This document shows, one piece after another, positions 36,810-46,393 of a DNA stretch of 64,000 bases. Location: positions 806,001 to 870,000 of the forward strand of contig NZ_CP037952.1 of NCBI RefSeq assembly GCF_004358345.1, in the 5' to 3' direction. The notes under the pieces were generated by a model, which worked only from the letters and a program-made list of their open reading frames with translations, did no database searches and was not told the DNA's origin. Both the position numbers and the translations under genes were made by a program. The stretch is from Parashewanella spongiae. Its GTDB lineage: Bacteria; Pseudomonadota; Gammaproteobacteria; Enterobacterales; Shewanellaceae. The stretch's first letter is position 1. Every line of letters begins with the position of its first letter.

Positions 36810-39686
36810 ATGGAAAAAACATACGATCCTCAGTCTATAGAACAAACGCTTTACCAAAATTGGGAAGCACAAGGTTATTTTAAGCCCCACGGCGATACTA
36901 GCAAGGGCAACTATTCCATTATGATCCCGCCACCAAACGTGACGGGCAGCCTGCACATGGGGCACGCGTTTCAAGATACTATTATGGATACCTTGACGCG
37001 TTACCAACGCATGAAAGGTAAAAATACCTTATGGCAAGTGGGTACCGATCATGCTGGTATCGCTACCCAAATGTTGGTGGAACGTAAGCTTGATGCTGAA
37101 GAAGGCCAAACGCGTCATGATATTGGTCGTGATGCGTTTATCGACAAGATCTGGGACTGGAAAAATGAATCAGGCGGCACTATCACTAAACAACTTCGCC
37201 GCTTAGGGGCTTCAGTTGATTGGGATCGTGAACGTTTTACTATGGACGCGGGCTTATCAAAAGCCGTGCAAGAAGTTTTTGTAAAATTGTACGAAGATGA
37301 CTTAATTTACCGTGGTAAACGCTTGGTGAATTGGGATCCTAAATTGCACACCGCGATCTCAGATCTTGAAGTTGAAAACAAAGAAAAACAAGGCTCAATG
37401 TGGCACCTTCGTTATCCATTAGCCGATGACGCATTAACCGCAAACGGTAAAGATTATCTAGAAATTGCCACTACTCGACCAGAAACTATGCTCGGTGACA
37501 GTGCGGTTGCTGTCCACCCAGATGATGAACGTTACCAAAGCTTGATTGGTAAGTTTATTATCCTACCAATTGTTAATCGCCGCATTCCTATTGTTGCCGA
37601 TGATTATGTGGATCAAGAATTTGGCACTGGCTGTGTAAAAATTACGCCAGCACACGACTTTAACGATTACGAAGTCGGAAAGCGTCATAACCTGCCAATG
37701 TTTAATATTCTTACTATTGATGCGGCAATCCGTAGCGTGTCAGAAGTGGTTAATACCGATGGCACGAGTAATAGTACGATAGATGGTTCTTTACCTGAAC
37801 GTTATGCCGGTCTAGATCGTTTTGCGGCCCGTAAAGCTGTCGTTGCCGAATTTGAAACTTTAGGTCTGTTAGTAAAAATTGAGCCACACGGGTTAAAAGT
37901 CCCTTATGGTGATCGTTCAGGTGTAGTTATTGAACCTTTGTTAACCGATCAGTGGTATGTCGCTGTTGAGCCAATGGCGAAAACGGCGATAGAAGCTGTT
38001 GAAAACGGTGAGATTAAGTTTGTTCCGCAGCAATACGAGAACATGTATTTTTCATGGATGCGTGATATCCAAGATTGGTGTATCTCACGTCAGTTGTGGT
38101 GGGGACATCGTATTCCTGCTTGGTATGACGACTCAGGTAAAGTTTATGTTGGTCGAGATGAAGCTGAAGTCCGCGCCAAACATAAGCTAGATGATTCAGT
38201 AGTGTTAAATCAAGATAACGACGTACTTGATACATGGTTTAGCTCGGCTTTATGGACCTTTTCAACATTAGGTTGGCCAGATAATCTGGAAGACTTAAAA
38301 ACCTTCCACCCAACTGATGTGCTTGTAACCGGTTTTGATATCATTTTTTTCTGGGTTGCCAGAATGATCATGATGACCATGCATTTTATTAAAGATGAAG
38401 ACGGCAAACCACAAGTACCATTTAAGACTGTATACGTCACAGGACTTATCCGCGACGAAGCGGGCAACAAAATGTCGAAGTCAAAAGGTAATGTACTTGA
38501 TCCACTCGATATGATTGATGGTATCGATCTTGAGTCCTTAGTCAGTAAGCGTACTGGCAACATGATGCAACCTAAATTGACTGCGAAAATAGAAAAAAGC
38601 ACTCGCAAAGAATTTGCCGAAGGAATCGAAGCTCACGGCACAGACGCGCTTCGCTTTACCTTAGCAGCAATGGCTTCAACAGGACGTGATATTAACTGGG
38701 ATATGAAACGTCTTGATGGCTATCGCAGCTTTTGTAATAAGCTTTGGAATGCGTCTCGCTACGTACTGATGAACACAGAAAGCGAAGATTGCGGCTTTGG
38801 TTCAAATCAAGATATGGAGCTATCTCTAGCCGACCGTTGGATCACTGGATTATTTAATAACACAATAAAAGTATTTGACGATCATATGGCGGCTTATCGT
38901 TTCGACTTAGCCGCAAATACTTTGTATGAATTTACTTGGAATCAGTTCTGTGACTGGTACTTAGAGTTGACTAAACCTGTGTTACAAAGTGGTACAGAAG
39001 CCCAAATGCGTGGTACTCGTCATACCTTGATTACCGTATTGGAAGCTATGCAACGCTTAATGCACCCAATCATGCCGTACATCACTGAAACTATTTGGCA
39101 ACGTGTTAAACCAATGCTAAACCCAGAGTCGAATGTGGAAAGTGAAACCATCATGCTCGCAGCATTCCCTGAGTTTGATGCTAAGCAAGTCGACCAACAA
39201 GCCATGGATGATTTAGAGTGGATTAAACAAGTGATTGTAGCGGTACGAAATATTCGTGCTGAATTAAACATTGCACCATCTAAACCACTTAAAGCGTTGC
39301 TTAAGAATGTGAATGCTCAAGATAAAGCACGTGTTGAAGCTAATCAAACGTTTTTCAATACGTTGGCGAACCTTGAGTCAATGACCATACTTGCTGATGA
39401 TGAAACTCCGCCTATGTCGACAACGGCTTTAATCGGCGACCTTGAACTCTTGATTCCAATGGCGGGTTTAGTTGACGTTGCGGCTGAAACAGCACGTATT
39501 GATAAGCTACTTGAGAAACTCGAAAAAGAAGTTTCACGCATTAATGGCAAACTTTCTAATCAAGGCTTTGTGGCTAAAGCGCCAGCAGCCGTTATCGATA
39601 AAGAAAAAGCTAAGTTAGCCGACCTTGAACGTGATATGGAAAAACTCACAGAGCAAAAAACTGAGCTGGCTAAGTTAGACGGATAA
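36810..39686 (+). CDS. valS: Valyl-tRNA synthetase
   Basis: The 958-residue class I synthetase has the HIGH-type motif HMGHA near residue 48 and KMSKSKGN near residue 553. It also has an editing CP1 domain ([17 protein letters not shown]...) and a C-terminal coiled-coil arm (about 890-958). The chosen ATG at 36810 ([11 protein letters not shown]) is the family start; an upstream in-frame start overlaps holC. The TAA stop is directly followed by a family F element, and TAA is repeated at the far end of that element. Confidence 0.97.
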   Translation: MEKTYDPQSIEQTLYQNWEAQGYFKPHGDTSKGNYSIMIPPPNVTGSLHMGHAFQDTIMDTLTRYQRMKGKNTLWQVGTDHAGIATQMLVERKLDAEEGQTRHDIGRDAFIDKIWDWKNESGGTITKQLRRLGASVDWDRERFTMDAGLSKAVQEVFVKLYEDDLIYRGKRLVNWDPKLHTAISDLEVENKEKQGSMWHLRYPLADDALTANGKDYLEIATTRPETMLGDSAVAVHPDDERYQSLIGKFIILPIVNRRIPIVADDYVDQEFGTGCVKITPAHDFNDYEVGKRHNLPMFNILTIDAAIRSVSEVVNTDGTSNSTIDGSLPERYAGLDRFAARKAVVAEFETLGLLVKIEPHGLKVPYGDRSGVVIEPLLTDQWYVAVEPMAKTAIEAVENGEIKFVPQQYENMYFSWMRDIQDWCISRQLWWGHRIPAWYDDSGKVYVGRDEAEVRAKHKLDDSVVLNQDNDVLDTWFSSALWTFSTLGWPDNLEDLKTFHPTDVLVTGFDIIFFWVARMIMMTMHFIKDEDGKPQVPFKTVYVTGLIRDEAGNKMSKSKGNVLDPLDMIDGIDLESLVSKRTGNMMQPKLTAKIEKSTRKEFAEGIEAHGTDALRFTLAAMASTGRDINWDMKRLDGYRSFCNKLWNASRYVLMNTESEDCGFGSNQDMELSLADRWITGLFNNTIKVFDDHMAAYRFDLAANTLYEFTWNQFCDWYLELTKPVLQSGTEAQMRGTRHTLITVLEAMQRLMHPIMPYITETIWQRVKPMLNPESNVESETIMLAAFPEFDAKQVDQQAMDDLEWIKQVIVAVRNIRAELNIAPSKPLKALLKNVNAQDKARVEANQTFFNTLANLESMTILADDETPPMSTTALIGDLELLIPMAGLVDVAAETARIDKLLEKLEKEVSRINGKLSNQGFVAKAPAAVIDKEKAKLADLERDMEKLTEQKTELAKLDG

Positions 39687-40004
39687 GGAAAGTTGCGGAA
39701 GAAAGTATACCGATGAGTTCTCGTCACTCCAGCGCAGGCTGGAAACGATAACGCAGCACCTTTTATTTAGAAAGAGCGACCAATTTACGCTCTCTCTTTT
39801 TTCGATGCCTTTGAGCATTCACTGTTCTGTGTTGTGACCAGCTCACTTAGATGGCTAAGCATCACTGCTCACGCCTTGAACAGATAAATGCTCAAATAGC
39901 ACAAAATTTAATTCTGAAAGATCAACAGACCCTAGTGCCTTTGCTTTTTTCTATAAAAGTCGCTGGTATGACAAAGCTTGGTACTTTTTAAATCGCTAGA
40001 TCCT
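39687..40004. repeat. Family F element interrupted by a family B fragment
   Basis: The element starts GGAAAGTTGCGGAAGAAAG right after the valS stop and ends CGCTAGATCCT at 40004. TAA flanks both sides (the valS stop 39684-39686, and 40005-40007). A family B fragment occupies about 39741-39934. No gene is present in 39687-40069. Confidence 0.72.
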
Positions 40005-40612
40005 TAAGGTAAGTAGTGGCTCTGAAGGAAGTTTGCTTCAGAGCCATATGTTTTAATAAAAAAGCAAAATCAATATGTTGGGTTAGTAACGATAATTGAA
40101 CCTTGGTCTTTCGAAAGTTCTACATCTTTAAAGAATTCCTTAAGGAATGGAAAGAGATTATCTCTAAGCACCACGCCATTGTTTTTTCCTGTTATTACTT
40201 GTTGAAAATCCGTTTTGTTTTTTATGTGATGTTTAATCAACACCATAGCAACGTATAGTGAAATGCCGCTGCTTGCTTCATCTTCAAGTTTTTGATAAAT
40301 ATATTTAGCATGAAGGTTGAGTGCTTTATTTATTATACCAAGATTGGTCAGAAACAACTTATATTTGAGACCTTCTTCTACGATTGACTGGATCCAGTCA
40401 ATGTCTTTACTCAGGTAGGCCATTTCAGAACAAAATTGAATGCCTATGACGGTTAGATCTTTAGCTAATGTAGGGCAAGCTATGATAGCTTCCCAAGCAG
40501 CTTTTCCTTCACGAAAGTTTGATGTAGCAAGGCATAAATGAAGGAATTTCCCATGAAGAAGAATGTTGGGAGTAAATGCTTTTTGTGACTGAGCTTCTTG
40601 CCATATTAATTT

Positions 40613-42252
40613 GGGTGTAGATCTTTTTGATCGACGAAAACCATGAAAAGATCATTAATTATCAATTGGATGGGTTTAATAAATGGTGCGAAAGGAGCAA
40701 TTTTATAGTACTTATCAGTTTCCACACACAACAAGTATATAAAAAGGCTCCTTTCATGAAACTAGCATACTCAAACTCACTCGAATTTTCATTCTTTTCT
40801 GAAGCCAAATTGCAATTTGAACGTATTATTTCGCACCTCGAAGACGAGCAAGTTAAGCAAGAGAGCCATGGAGAAGTTGAAGCCTATATCGATACCGAAG
40901 GAACTGAGTTGTTGCGGTGTTTATTACAGGGTTTCTTAGATATCAAAACTGCTGAAGAGCCCCGTCAGCAAGTTTGTTCCAACCGTGACATTGCATTGAA
41001 TCATTTGAAAAATAACTGCAAACGAAACTTAGAAAGTTTATTTGGTACCGTAACGATGCATCGAAAAGGTTACAGTCAACGTCGGTGTGATAGCGTGTTT
41101 CCAATGGATGGTGAGCTGAATCTTTCGAAAGATAAATACTCTGATGGTGTACGCCTAAGACTCGCTACAGAAGCAGTCAAAGGCTCATATGATGATGCAG
41201 TAAGCTCAATAGATACCACCACAGGTGCGCACGTGCCCAAGCGACAAGCAAGGCAAATTGTGCAGGATATTGCACAAGATTTTGATGGTTTTTATCTCCA
41301 GCAGAGATACCTTAAGCCAGAAAATACATCTGATTTACTGGTATTGACTATGGATGGAAAAGGCATCGTTATGCAACCTAATAGCTTGAGAGAGGGCACG
41401 CAAAAAGCAGCGAAACAACAGAAGCTCAAAGGACGCCTAAGTGCTGGAGAAAAAAAAGACCGCAAACGAATGGCAGAAGTTGCAGCGGTATACACCACCA
41501 AGCCTTTGCATCGTACCCCAGAATCAATCATGTCTAGAAACGATAATTCAAATGTTCGTCCATTACGTGTGCCACCAAGAAATAAACGTGTGTGGGCAAG
41601 CGTAGAAAGAAGCGCTGCGACTGTGATTGAAGAAGCATTTTTAGAAGCTCTGGAACGAGACCCAACTCAAAGCCGTCAGTGGGTTGTACTCGTTGATGGT
41701 CATCCTCATCAGCTAAAACAAATTTATCGGGTGATGAAGAAACTCAACATCAATGCAACGGTGGTCATGGATTTCATCCATGTGCTTGAATATCTCTGGA
41801 AAGCGGCGTGGTGCTTATTTGAAAAAGATGATCCAGAAGTCGAAGATTGGATAGAAAAGCGAGCGACTGAAATCTTACGAGGTAATGCGTCACAAGTAGC
41901 AAAAGGCCTTGGGATCAGTGCAACAAAACGGAAATTAAAACAACGAGAAGGCATTAATAAGTGCATCGGTTATCTATTGAGAAATAAATCAAGATTAGAA
42001 TACGGTAAAGCGTTAGAGCAAGGTTTCCCAATTGCTAGCGGTGTCATTGAGGGAGCTTGTCGTCATCTGATTAATGATAGGTTGGATATCACTGGAGCGA
42101 GATGGAGTCTTGAAGGTGCAGAAGCTATATTAAAACTTAGGTCGTTAAGATCGAGTGGTGATATTGAAAAGTATTGGGAGTATCACAAAAAGCAATCCAA
42201 ACAGAGGTTATACAGATGTGGATAACTTCGTCGTTTTAAAAGACCCACACCC
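40613..42252 (+). mobile_element. ISKra4-like insertion sequence
   Basis: The 1,640-bp element has imperfect terminal inverted repeats: GGGTGTAGATCTTTTTGATCGACGAA-type on the left and GGGTGTGGGTCTTTTAAAACGACGAA-type on the right. It is flanked by a perfect 9-bp duplication TATTAATTT (40604-40612 and 42253-42261). Excision restores the host PPR-SMR frame, so both ends are well fixed. It carries one transposase gene. Confidence 0.9.
40756..42225 (+). CDS. ISKra4-family transposase
   Basis: The 489-residue protein begins at the ATG at 40756 (MKLAYSNSLEFSFFSEAKL). It carries DDE-type segments: VLTMDGKGIVM (first Asp), WVVLVDGHPHQLKQ and VVMDFIHVLEYLWKAAW (second Asp region), and a C-terminal FPIASGVIEGACRHLINDRLD with the Glu. 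The frame extends further upstream but has no start with a convincing ribosome site. It appears intact. Confidence 0.85.
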   Translation: MKLAYSNSLEFSFFSEAKLQFERIISHLEDEQVKQESHGEVEAYIDTEGTELLRCLLQGFLDIKTAEEPRQQVCSNRDIALNHLKNNCKRNLESLFGTVTMHRKGYSQRRCDSVFPMDGELNLSKDKYSDGVRLRLATEAVKGSYDDAVSSIDTTTGAHVPKRQARQIVQDIAQDFDGFYLQQRYLKPENTSDLLVLTMDGKGIVMQPNSLREGTQKAAKQQKLKGRLSAGEKKDRKRMAEVAAVYTTKPLHRTPESIMSRNDNSNVRPLRVPPRNKRVWASVERSAATVIEEAFLEALERDPTQSRQWVVLVDGHPHQLKQIYRVMKKLNINATVVMDFIHVLEYLWKAAWCLFEKDDPEVEDWIEKRATEILRGNASQVAKGLGISATKRKLKQREGINKCIGYLLRNKSRLEYGKALEQGFPIASGVIEGACRHLINDRLDITGARWSLEGAEAILKLRSLRSSGDIEKYWEYHKKQSKQRLYRCG

Positions 42253-43450
42253 TATTAATTTACCACGACTCATGTTTTTAGATAGAACACAAGCGGTCAG
42301 ATAATTGCTGTAAGTGAACCAATTTGGCTGCCAATTTTTAACAGTAATGGTTTTGTGTAAAAAATCAGCAAATGGCAGGTGTTCAGCACAATTGCATGAC
42401 ATTATCAGTGAGTTAAGCGTTCTTAAATTGAATTCGACTTTATTACCTTCAATCCAATTCCACACATCAAAAGCCGAGTGATAATCGTGAAAAGTACTAC
42501 AAGCGTTTATAAATGCATTAATTGCGACAATTCCCAAATTTGTTTCAGAGTGGCTATTTAATAAACATTCTTTTGACTCGCCCCAGAGTTCTTGTGCTAA
42601 GGGCTGATTACGAGAATGTCTACATATAGTGAATAAACAAGCATAGGTTTTAGCTTCTGGTTTGATTTTCTGGCGTCTCATATACGCGATAATTTCATTC
42701 AAATGTTCAAAATCACGCATTTCAGTCATATAGAGTAAGGCTTCATTTATCGCTCTTATTTCAAGTACCATTCCTTTTGAAAGCATAGTTAGGAGTATAT
42801 TCATGTACTGTTCAAATTGATTTTGTGCTTTGCAGACAGCCATATATGAGGTGCATGCACAGAATTTTGGAAAATACTTTGAGCTAGGGTTTGTGAGTTC
42901 TAACCAAATATATTGCGCGCTTGAAAAGTCATTACTTGTTGAGCAGTTTTTGAAAAATGTAGCAAAAACTCGCCCTGTGAATTCGTTAGAACTGTTGTTC
43001 CAAACTTCTTTTATTTGTCTGATAATAAAAATGCCATTTAAAGGAGAGGTTTCTTTTCGAATAATACTACAAGCCATTTTGTCGACATCTTCATGAGTAA
43101 TGATTTTTTCACTAAATAGCTCCATCATTGTGTCAGCCGTAGTAAAAAATTTTAAATGAATAATTTTCAATTCTTCAGAAGACAAATTACTGTAGGCACA
43201 AAACAACGCATAATTTGGGTCAAAACCAGAGTTTAAAAATAATAAGTACTTTTGAGCTTCTACTTTGTTGACGTTTAATGTAGCACTGACGAACTCAAAA
43301 TGAGTGACAATTTGTTGAAATTGAGTTTGTGGTCTAAATATGCCTGCAGCTACAAGAGACATGATCTGAATCTCAATTTTATTACCTTTAGTGACAGTTA
43401 ATGGTAAATATCAATTTGAATAAGTCACGTTAAATGAGCTTAATATTATG

Positions 43451-43519
43451 CAAAGTATGAGTCGTCGAGGCAACTATTGGGATAACGCAGCGATGGAAAG
43501 GTTCACCATCAATAAATAA
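43451..43519 (+). pseudogene. IS3-family transposase remnant
   Basis: Twenty-two codons read QSMSRRGNYWDNAAMERF then stop. This matches the conserved late rve/integrase segment of IS3-family OrfB. Nothing else of the element remains. Confidence 0.7.
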
Positions 43520-43548
43520 AGAAAAATGGCAGACAAAATCCCCAGTTA

Positions 43549-43895
43549 TACCAATTACAGTAATTAACTTCCCCCTCAGCAAGAGCTAAAGGATTTCAGT
43601 ACAAGGCGCAAGTTTGAAGTACTATATACCCTACGGCCGCCATACAAAACTGGCGTACAACGCACTTAGTGCTTTTGTCAGGATAATTCAAAAACTTGTA
43701 ACCTAGTAATGGAATCCTATAGCCTTGCCCTTCGGGAGCTTGTATGTGTCCAAATTACTACGCAAGACTGTCTCAACGTAGCAATGTAATAACGACAGTT
43801 TTGTATGTCGGTAATAACTATGTCTTCATCAATTTCACTTGTACTTTGAACACATACATAGCTCTGAGCTGGGAATTTAATTACTGTAATTGGTA
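43549..43895. repeat. Inverted-repeat element family A, full copy
   Basis: This 347-bp copy has TACCAATTACAGTAATTAA termini in inverted orientation. TTA duplications are at 43546-43548 and 43896-43898. Its right edge is 3 bp from the stop of the Stv-like gene. Confidence 0.85.
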
Positions 43896-43901
43896 TTAGC
43901 T

Positions 43902-44498
43902 TTATTTAGGAGCGCTGTAAGTACGAATGTTTTTTTCTAAATTGCTAATACAATCATGGCCACTAGGTTTAAAAAGGGTAAGGCTTGAGCAGCGGCAAAA
44001 GGCGCAGAGTATAGCGCTGTAACTGAACTCACTGCTTTCCTGCTCCAGTTGCATGACGACGTCTTTAAGTGTCATTGAATTAAAAGAATACCAAGGACGC
44101 TTATCTATGGTGGCCAAGGCAACAGGTCGTGTTTCAGGCAATGACCCGAAATTCTCCATGTCCTGATTTTTAGCCTTAACCCAGCTTCCAAACCAAACAG
44201 GAGAGAGATCAACCATCTCATCAGGATCTTCGAAATTGCTGAGATCATAGTTTGGGCATGATGCGCCACTTGAATATATTTCGTAAGGGTGAGTGTCCAG
44301 CTTGCTGAAATTGAGAACATTGATGTCCCTAAGAGCCGTTCCATCTGGGCAATAAAACCAGATTTGTGTATAGAGGGGAATAATAAATGGAGTTCCCCCT
44401 TGACAACCGTGTGCGGATAAAAGCAGCTGCGCTGCAGGGAATTCAGGGTTGTAGTGAATCGTTAACCCACCACGGCAGTATTTTTTAGCATTTGGCAT
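43902..44498 (-). CDS. Stv-like putative adhesin-domain protein
   Basis: The 198-residue protein begins with a compact domain whose LTIHYNPEFPAAQLLLSAHGCQGGTPFIIPLYTQIWFYCPDG pattern resembles the putative adhesin Stv domain seen in Vibrio and related bacteria. The call is from memory of the pattern and is tentative. The C-terminal half is unassigned; it has four Cys, including a CAFCRC cluster. No signal peptide is seen. The function is not known. Confidence 0.55.
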   Translation of the reverse strand: MPNAKKYCRGGLTIHYNPEFPAAQLLLSAHGCQGGTPFIIPLYTQIWFYCPDGTALRDINVLNFSKLDTHPYEIYSSGASCPNYDLSNFEDPDEMVDLSPVWFGSWVKAKNQDMENFGSLPETRPVALATIDKRPWYSFNSMTLKDVVMQLEQESSEFSYSAILCAFCRCSSLTLFKPSGHDCISNLEKNIRTYSAPK

Positions 44499-45048
44499 TT
44501 ACATAACTCCTGCTTAAATATTTATGATGGAATGGAACAATTTAACGGCTCTATTTGAGTGTGAGCTAAGTAAGGAAAATTGAAGCTCTTTTTTATTTTA
44601 ATAATTAGTCTATTTTTAAAAGCACCATCTTTGAATGCATAAAGTACGGCATTATTTCCTTAGTTTTTTGCACTGTAAACTCCTTAGCTGTATTCCACAA
44701 GCTTTGACGAGCTTATTAATTTGATGGCTGACCCCAACGGCAAACGTAGTATCAGCAAGATGAGTGATGGATTTTTCTTGCACAGTACAATTTACATAAA
44801 CACACATAAACAATGCCATCTTCTGCGTTTTTCCCGTGAAGCTTGAGAGATAACGCAAAGATTTTTTCAACACTTTGAGCAGATCCCTAGGTTACTTGTT
44901 TGATTTTATATAAATTCAATGTGTTAACTCCAATGAGCTGTACTGTTCCCTCCCTTAACTCATCAAAGCCATTTAGATTCGGATGTTTAATAAGGTACTA
45001 TGAGGCGATATAAACAAGTCAATTTTATCAAATTCATAGGACTACACA
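44499..45048. other. AT-rich intergenic region
   Basis: This 550-bp stretch has one 73-codon frame on the minus strand (44652-44873). It lacks a good ribosome-binding site and has no recognisable family, so it is not called. No repeat family of this window is seen in it. Confidence 0.5.
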
Positions 45049-45378
45049 GTGCCACATTGCATTATTGAGCATTCTGATGATTTTAATTCCTCTATACTCG
45101 TAGAGGCTGTTTTTAAAGGAGCATTGACGAGCCGACTGTTTGAGAGCCAAGACATCAAAGTAAGGGCTCAACCTTTTTCACATTATCAAGTTGGATTTAA
45201 ACGCAGTGCTTTTATTCATGTTACGTTAAGAATGATGTCTGGTAGAGGGTACGAACAAAAAGTAAATTTAGTGCAAAGTGTTGTTGAACAGCTTAAAGGG
45301 TTAAATTACGATGAGGTTTCAATAACCACTGAAATACAAGAAATCGATGAGCGTACTTACTGTAAGCAGCTTGTGTAA
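45049..45378 (+). CDS. 5-carboxymethyl-2-hydroxymuconate isomerase-family protein
   Basis: The 109-residue protein has the family start MPHCIIEHS with the catalytic Pro2 after Met removal and the middle motif FIHVTLRMMSGR. The characterised family member acts in homoprotocatechuate degradation, but many single copies outside that pathway have no known substrate, and no other pathway gene is nearby. It is a tautomerase-fold protein. Confidence 0.82.
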   Translation: MPHCIIEHSDDFNSSILVEAVFKGALTSRLFESQDIKVRAQPFSHYQVGFKRSAFIHVTLRMMSGRGYEQKVNLVQSVVEQLKGLNYDEVSITTEIQEIDERTYCKQLV

Positions 45379-45497
45379 TAATTAGGCTGTGTGAAGTGAA
45401 CGAATAGTTCAGAAACAAAAAACCGACGGTAGCGGGCTGAAGCAGTGAATTGATCTATCATGGTTGCACTCTAGTTTCATTTATTTTAGAGAATATC

Positions 45498-45788
45498 ATG
45501 CGTCACTCTGTAGATGTTCAATGCCCTCACTGTCAAAGTACTTCAATATCAAAAGCAGGAAAAAGCCCAAAGGGGCAGCAAAGATATTTATGTACCAACT
45601 CTGAGTGCCCGAAAAAAACATTCTTACTTCATTATGTTAAGCGTGCTTGGGAAGATGGAGTAAAAGAAACAGCCATTGACATGGTACTTAATGGTAGCGG
45701 AATAAGGGATACAGGTAGAGTGTTAAATATACACAAGAATACAGTGATAAACGCCATTAAAAAAAAGAAAAGAGCATTGTCCACGTAA
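45498..45788 (+). CDS. IS1-family InsA-like protein
   Basis: The 96-residue protein has a zinc-finger CPHCQSTSISKAGKSPKGQQRYLC and a helix-turn-helix (GIRDTGRVLNIHKNTVINAI), the layout of IS1 InsA. It ends after an A-rich stretch (ATTAAAAAAAAGAAAAG), where -1 slippage to make InsAB is expected in this family. Confidence 0.78.
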   Translation: MRHSVDVQCPHCQSTSISKAGKSPKGQQRYLCTNSECPKKTFLLHYVKRAWEDGVKETAIDMVLNGSGIRDTGRVLNIHKNTVINAIKKKKRALST

Positions 45789-45828
45789 ATCCTAATTACA
45801 CTCAAAGAGATAGCAACTCAAACATTGA

Positions 45829-46260
45829 AATCGATATAGAGTTGTCTGGGAAGAAGCAGAGATCGATGAGCAATGGTCATTTGTAGGTAAAAAGGTTAAC
45901 CAGAGGTGGCTATGGCATGCCATAGACCATAGTACGAATACAGTTGTAGCTTATGTCTTGGGGAAAAGAACAGACGAGGCGTTCAAAGAGTTACAGACAT
46001 TGCTCGAGCCACTAGGCATAAAGAAATATTATACCGATGACTGGGGTGCGTATAGGCGTAATTTGCCAACAGAACAGCATGAAGTAGGAAAAACTAATAC
46101 CCAAAAGATTGAGAGGAAAAACCTCAATTTTAGAACTTGGATTAAAAGGTTAGCACGAAGAACGATTTGTTTTTCAAAGTTAGAAAGTATGCACGATACG
46201 GTAATAGGTTTGTTAATCAATCGAGTAGAATTTGGGATTGATATTCATGCCTACCACTAA
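45829..46260 (+). pseudogene. IS1-family InsB-like catalytic part, out of frame
   Basis: The frame encodes IDEQWSFVGKKVNQRWLWHAID (first catalytic region), YTDDWGAYRR and LNFRTWIKRLARRTICFS, as in InsB. It is in the +1 frame relative to InsA, whereas the expected -1 frame stays open only to about 45846 (NSNIEIDIEL). The two InsB parts are therefore out of register by one base near 45840-45850, which suggests a 1-bp deletion. A TTG at 45958 is the only start-like codon in the main frame. Confidence 0.65.
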
Positions 46261-46393
46261 ATTAGCCCACTACCCGGCTCCCCTGTGCGGTGGATAATCT
46301 TCTGTTATACATTTATAGAATGCCTTAAAGCTGAATATTTTTGTATTTATCATTTCAGTGCGTTATTTCTTAGCTTGTTAATTCACTCACTTA

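Larger units (their letters stand above)
40070..43362 (-). pseudogene. Third PPR-SMR gene, split by an ISKra4-like element
   Basis: The 5' part (43362 to about 42253) encodes an N-terminal region and at least four PPR motifs, for example KPEAKTYACLFTICRHSRN, NLGIVAINAFINACSTFHD and PNWFTYSNYLTACVLSKNM. The 3' part (40603 down to 40070) continues with TPNILLHGKFLHLCLATSNF and ends in an SMR-like domain with LNLHAKYI and VITGKNNG. Removing the IS and one TATTAATTT copy joins the parts in frame as SRGKLIWQEAQSQKAF, giving 547 residues. The repeats are divergent, unlike the near-identical arrays of the two large genes. The interrupted gene may still make a truncated PPR protein of 384 residues with an IS-derived tail. 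Confidence 0.85.
45428..46274 (+). mobile_element. IS1-like element, probably degenerate
   Basis: The termini GGTAGCGGGCTGA and its partner (complement GGTAGTGGGCTAA) form imperfect inverted repeats around insA- and insB-like frames. No target duplication is evident. The right end lies 3 bp from the start of the sequence shared with the upstream region of PPR gene 1, so it inserted next to the duplicated PPR block. Confidence 0.7.

Noticed and set aside
44652-44873. 73-codon minus-strand frame
   Set aside because: No family, no clear ribosome-binding site and unusual composition. It could be a remnant, but it cannot be supported.
45428-46274. Target-site duplication for the IS1-like element
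   Set aside because: The 8-9 bases on either side do not match, so no duplication is claimed and the ends rest on the inverted repeats only.
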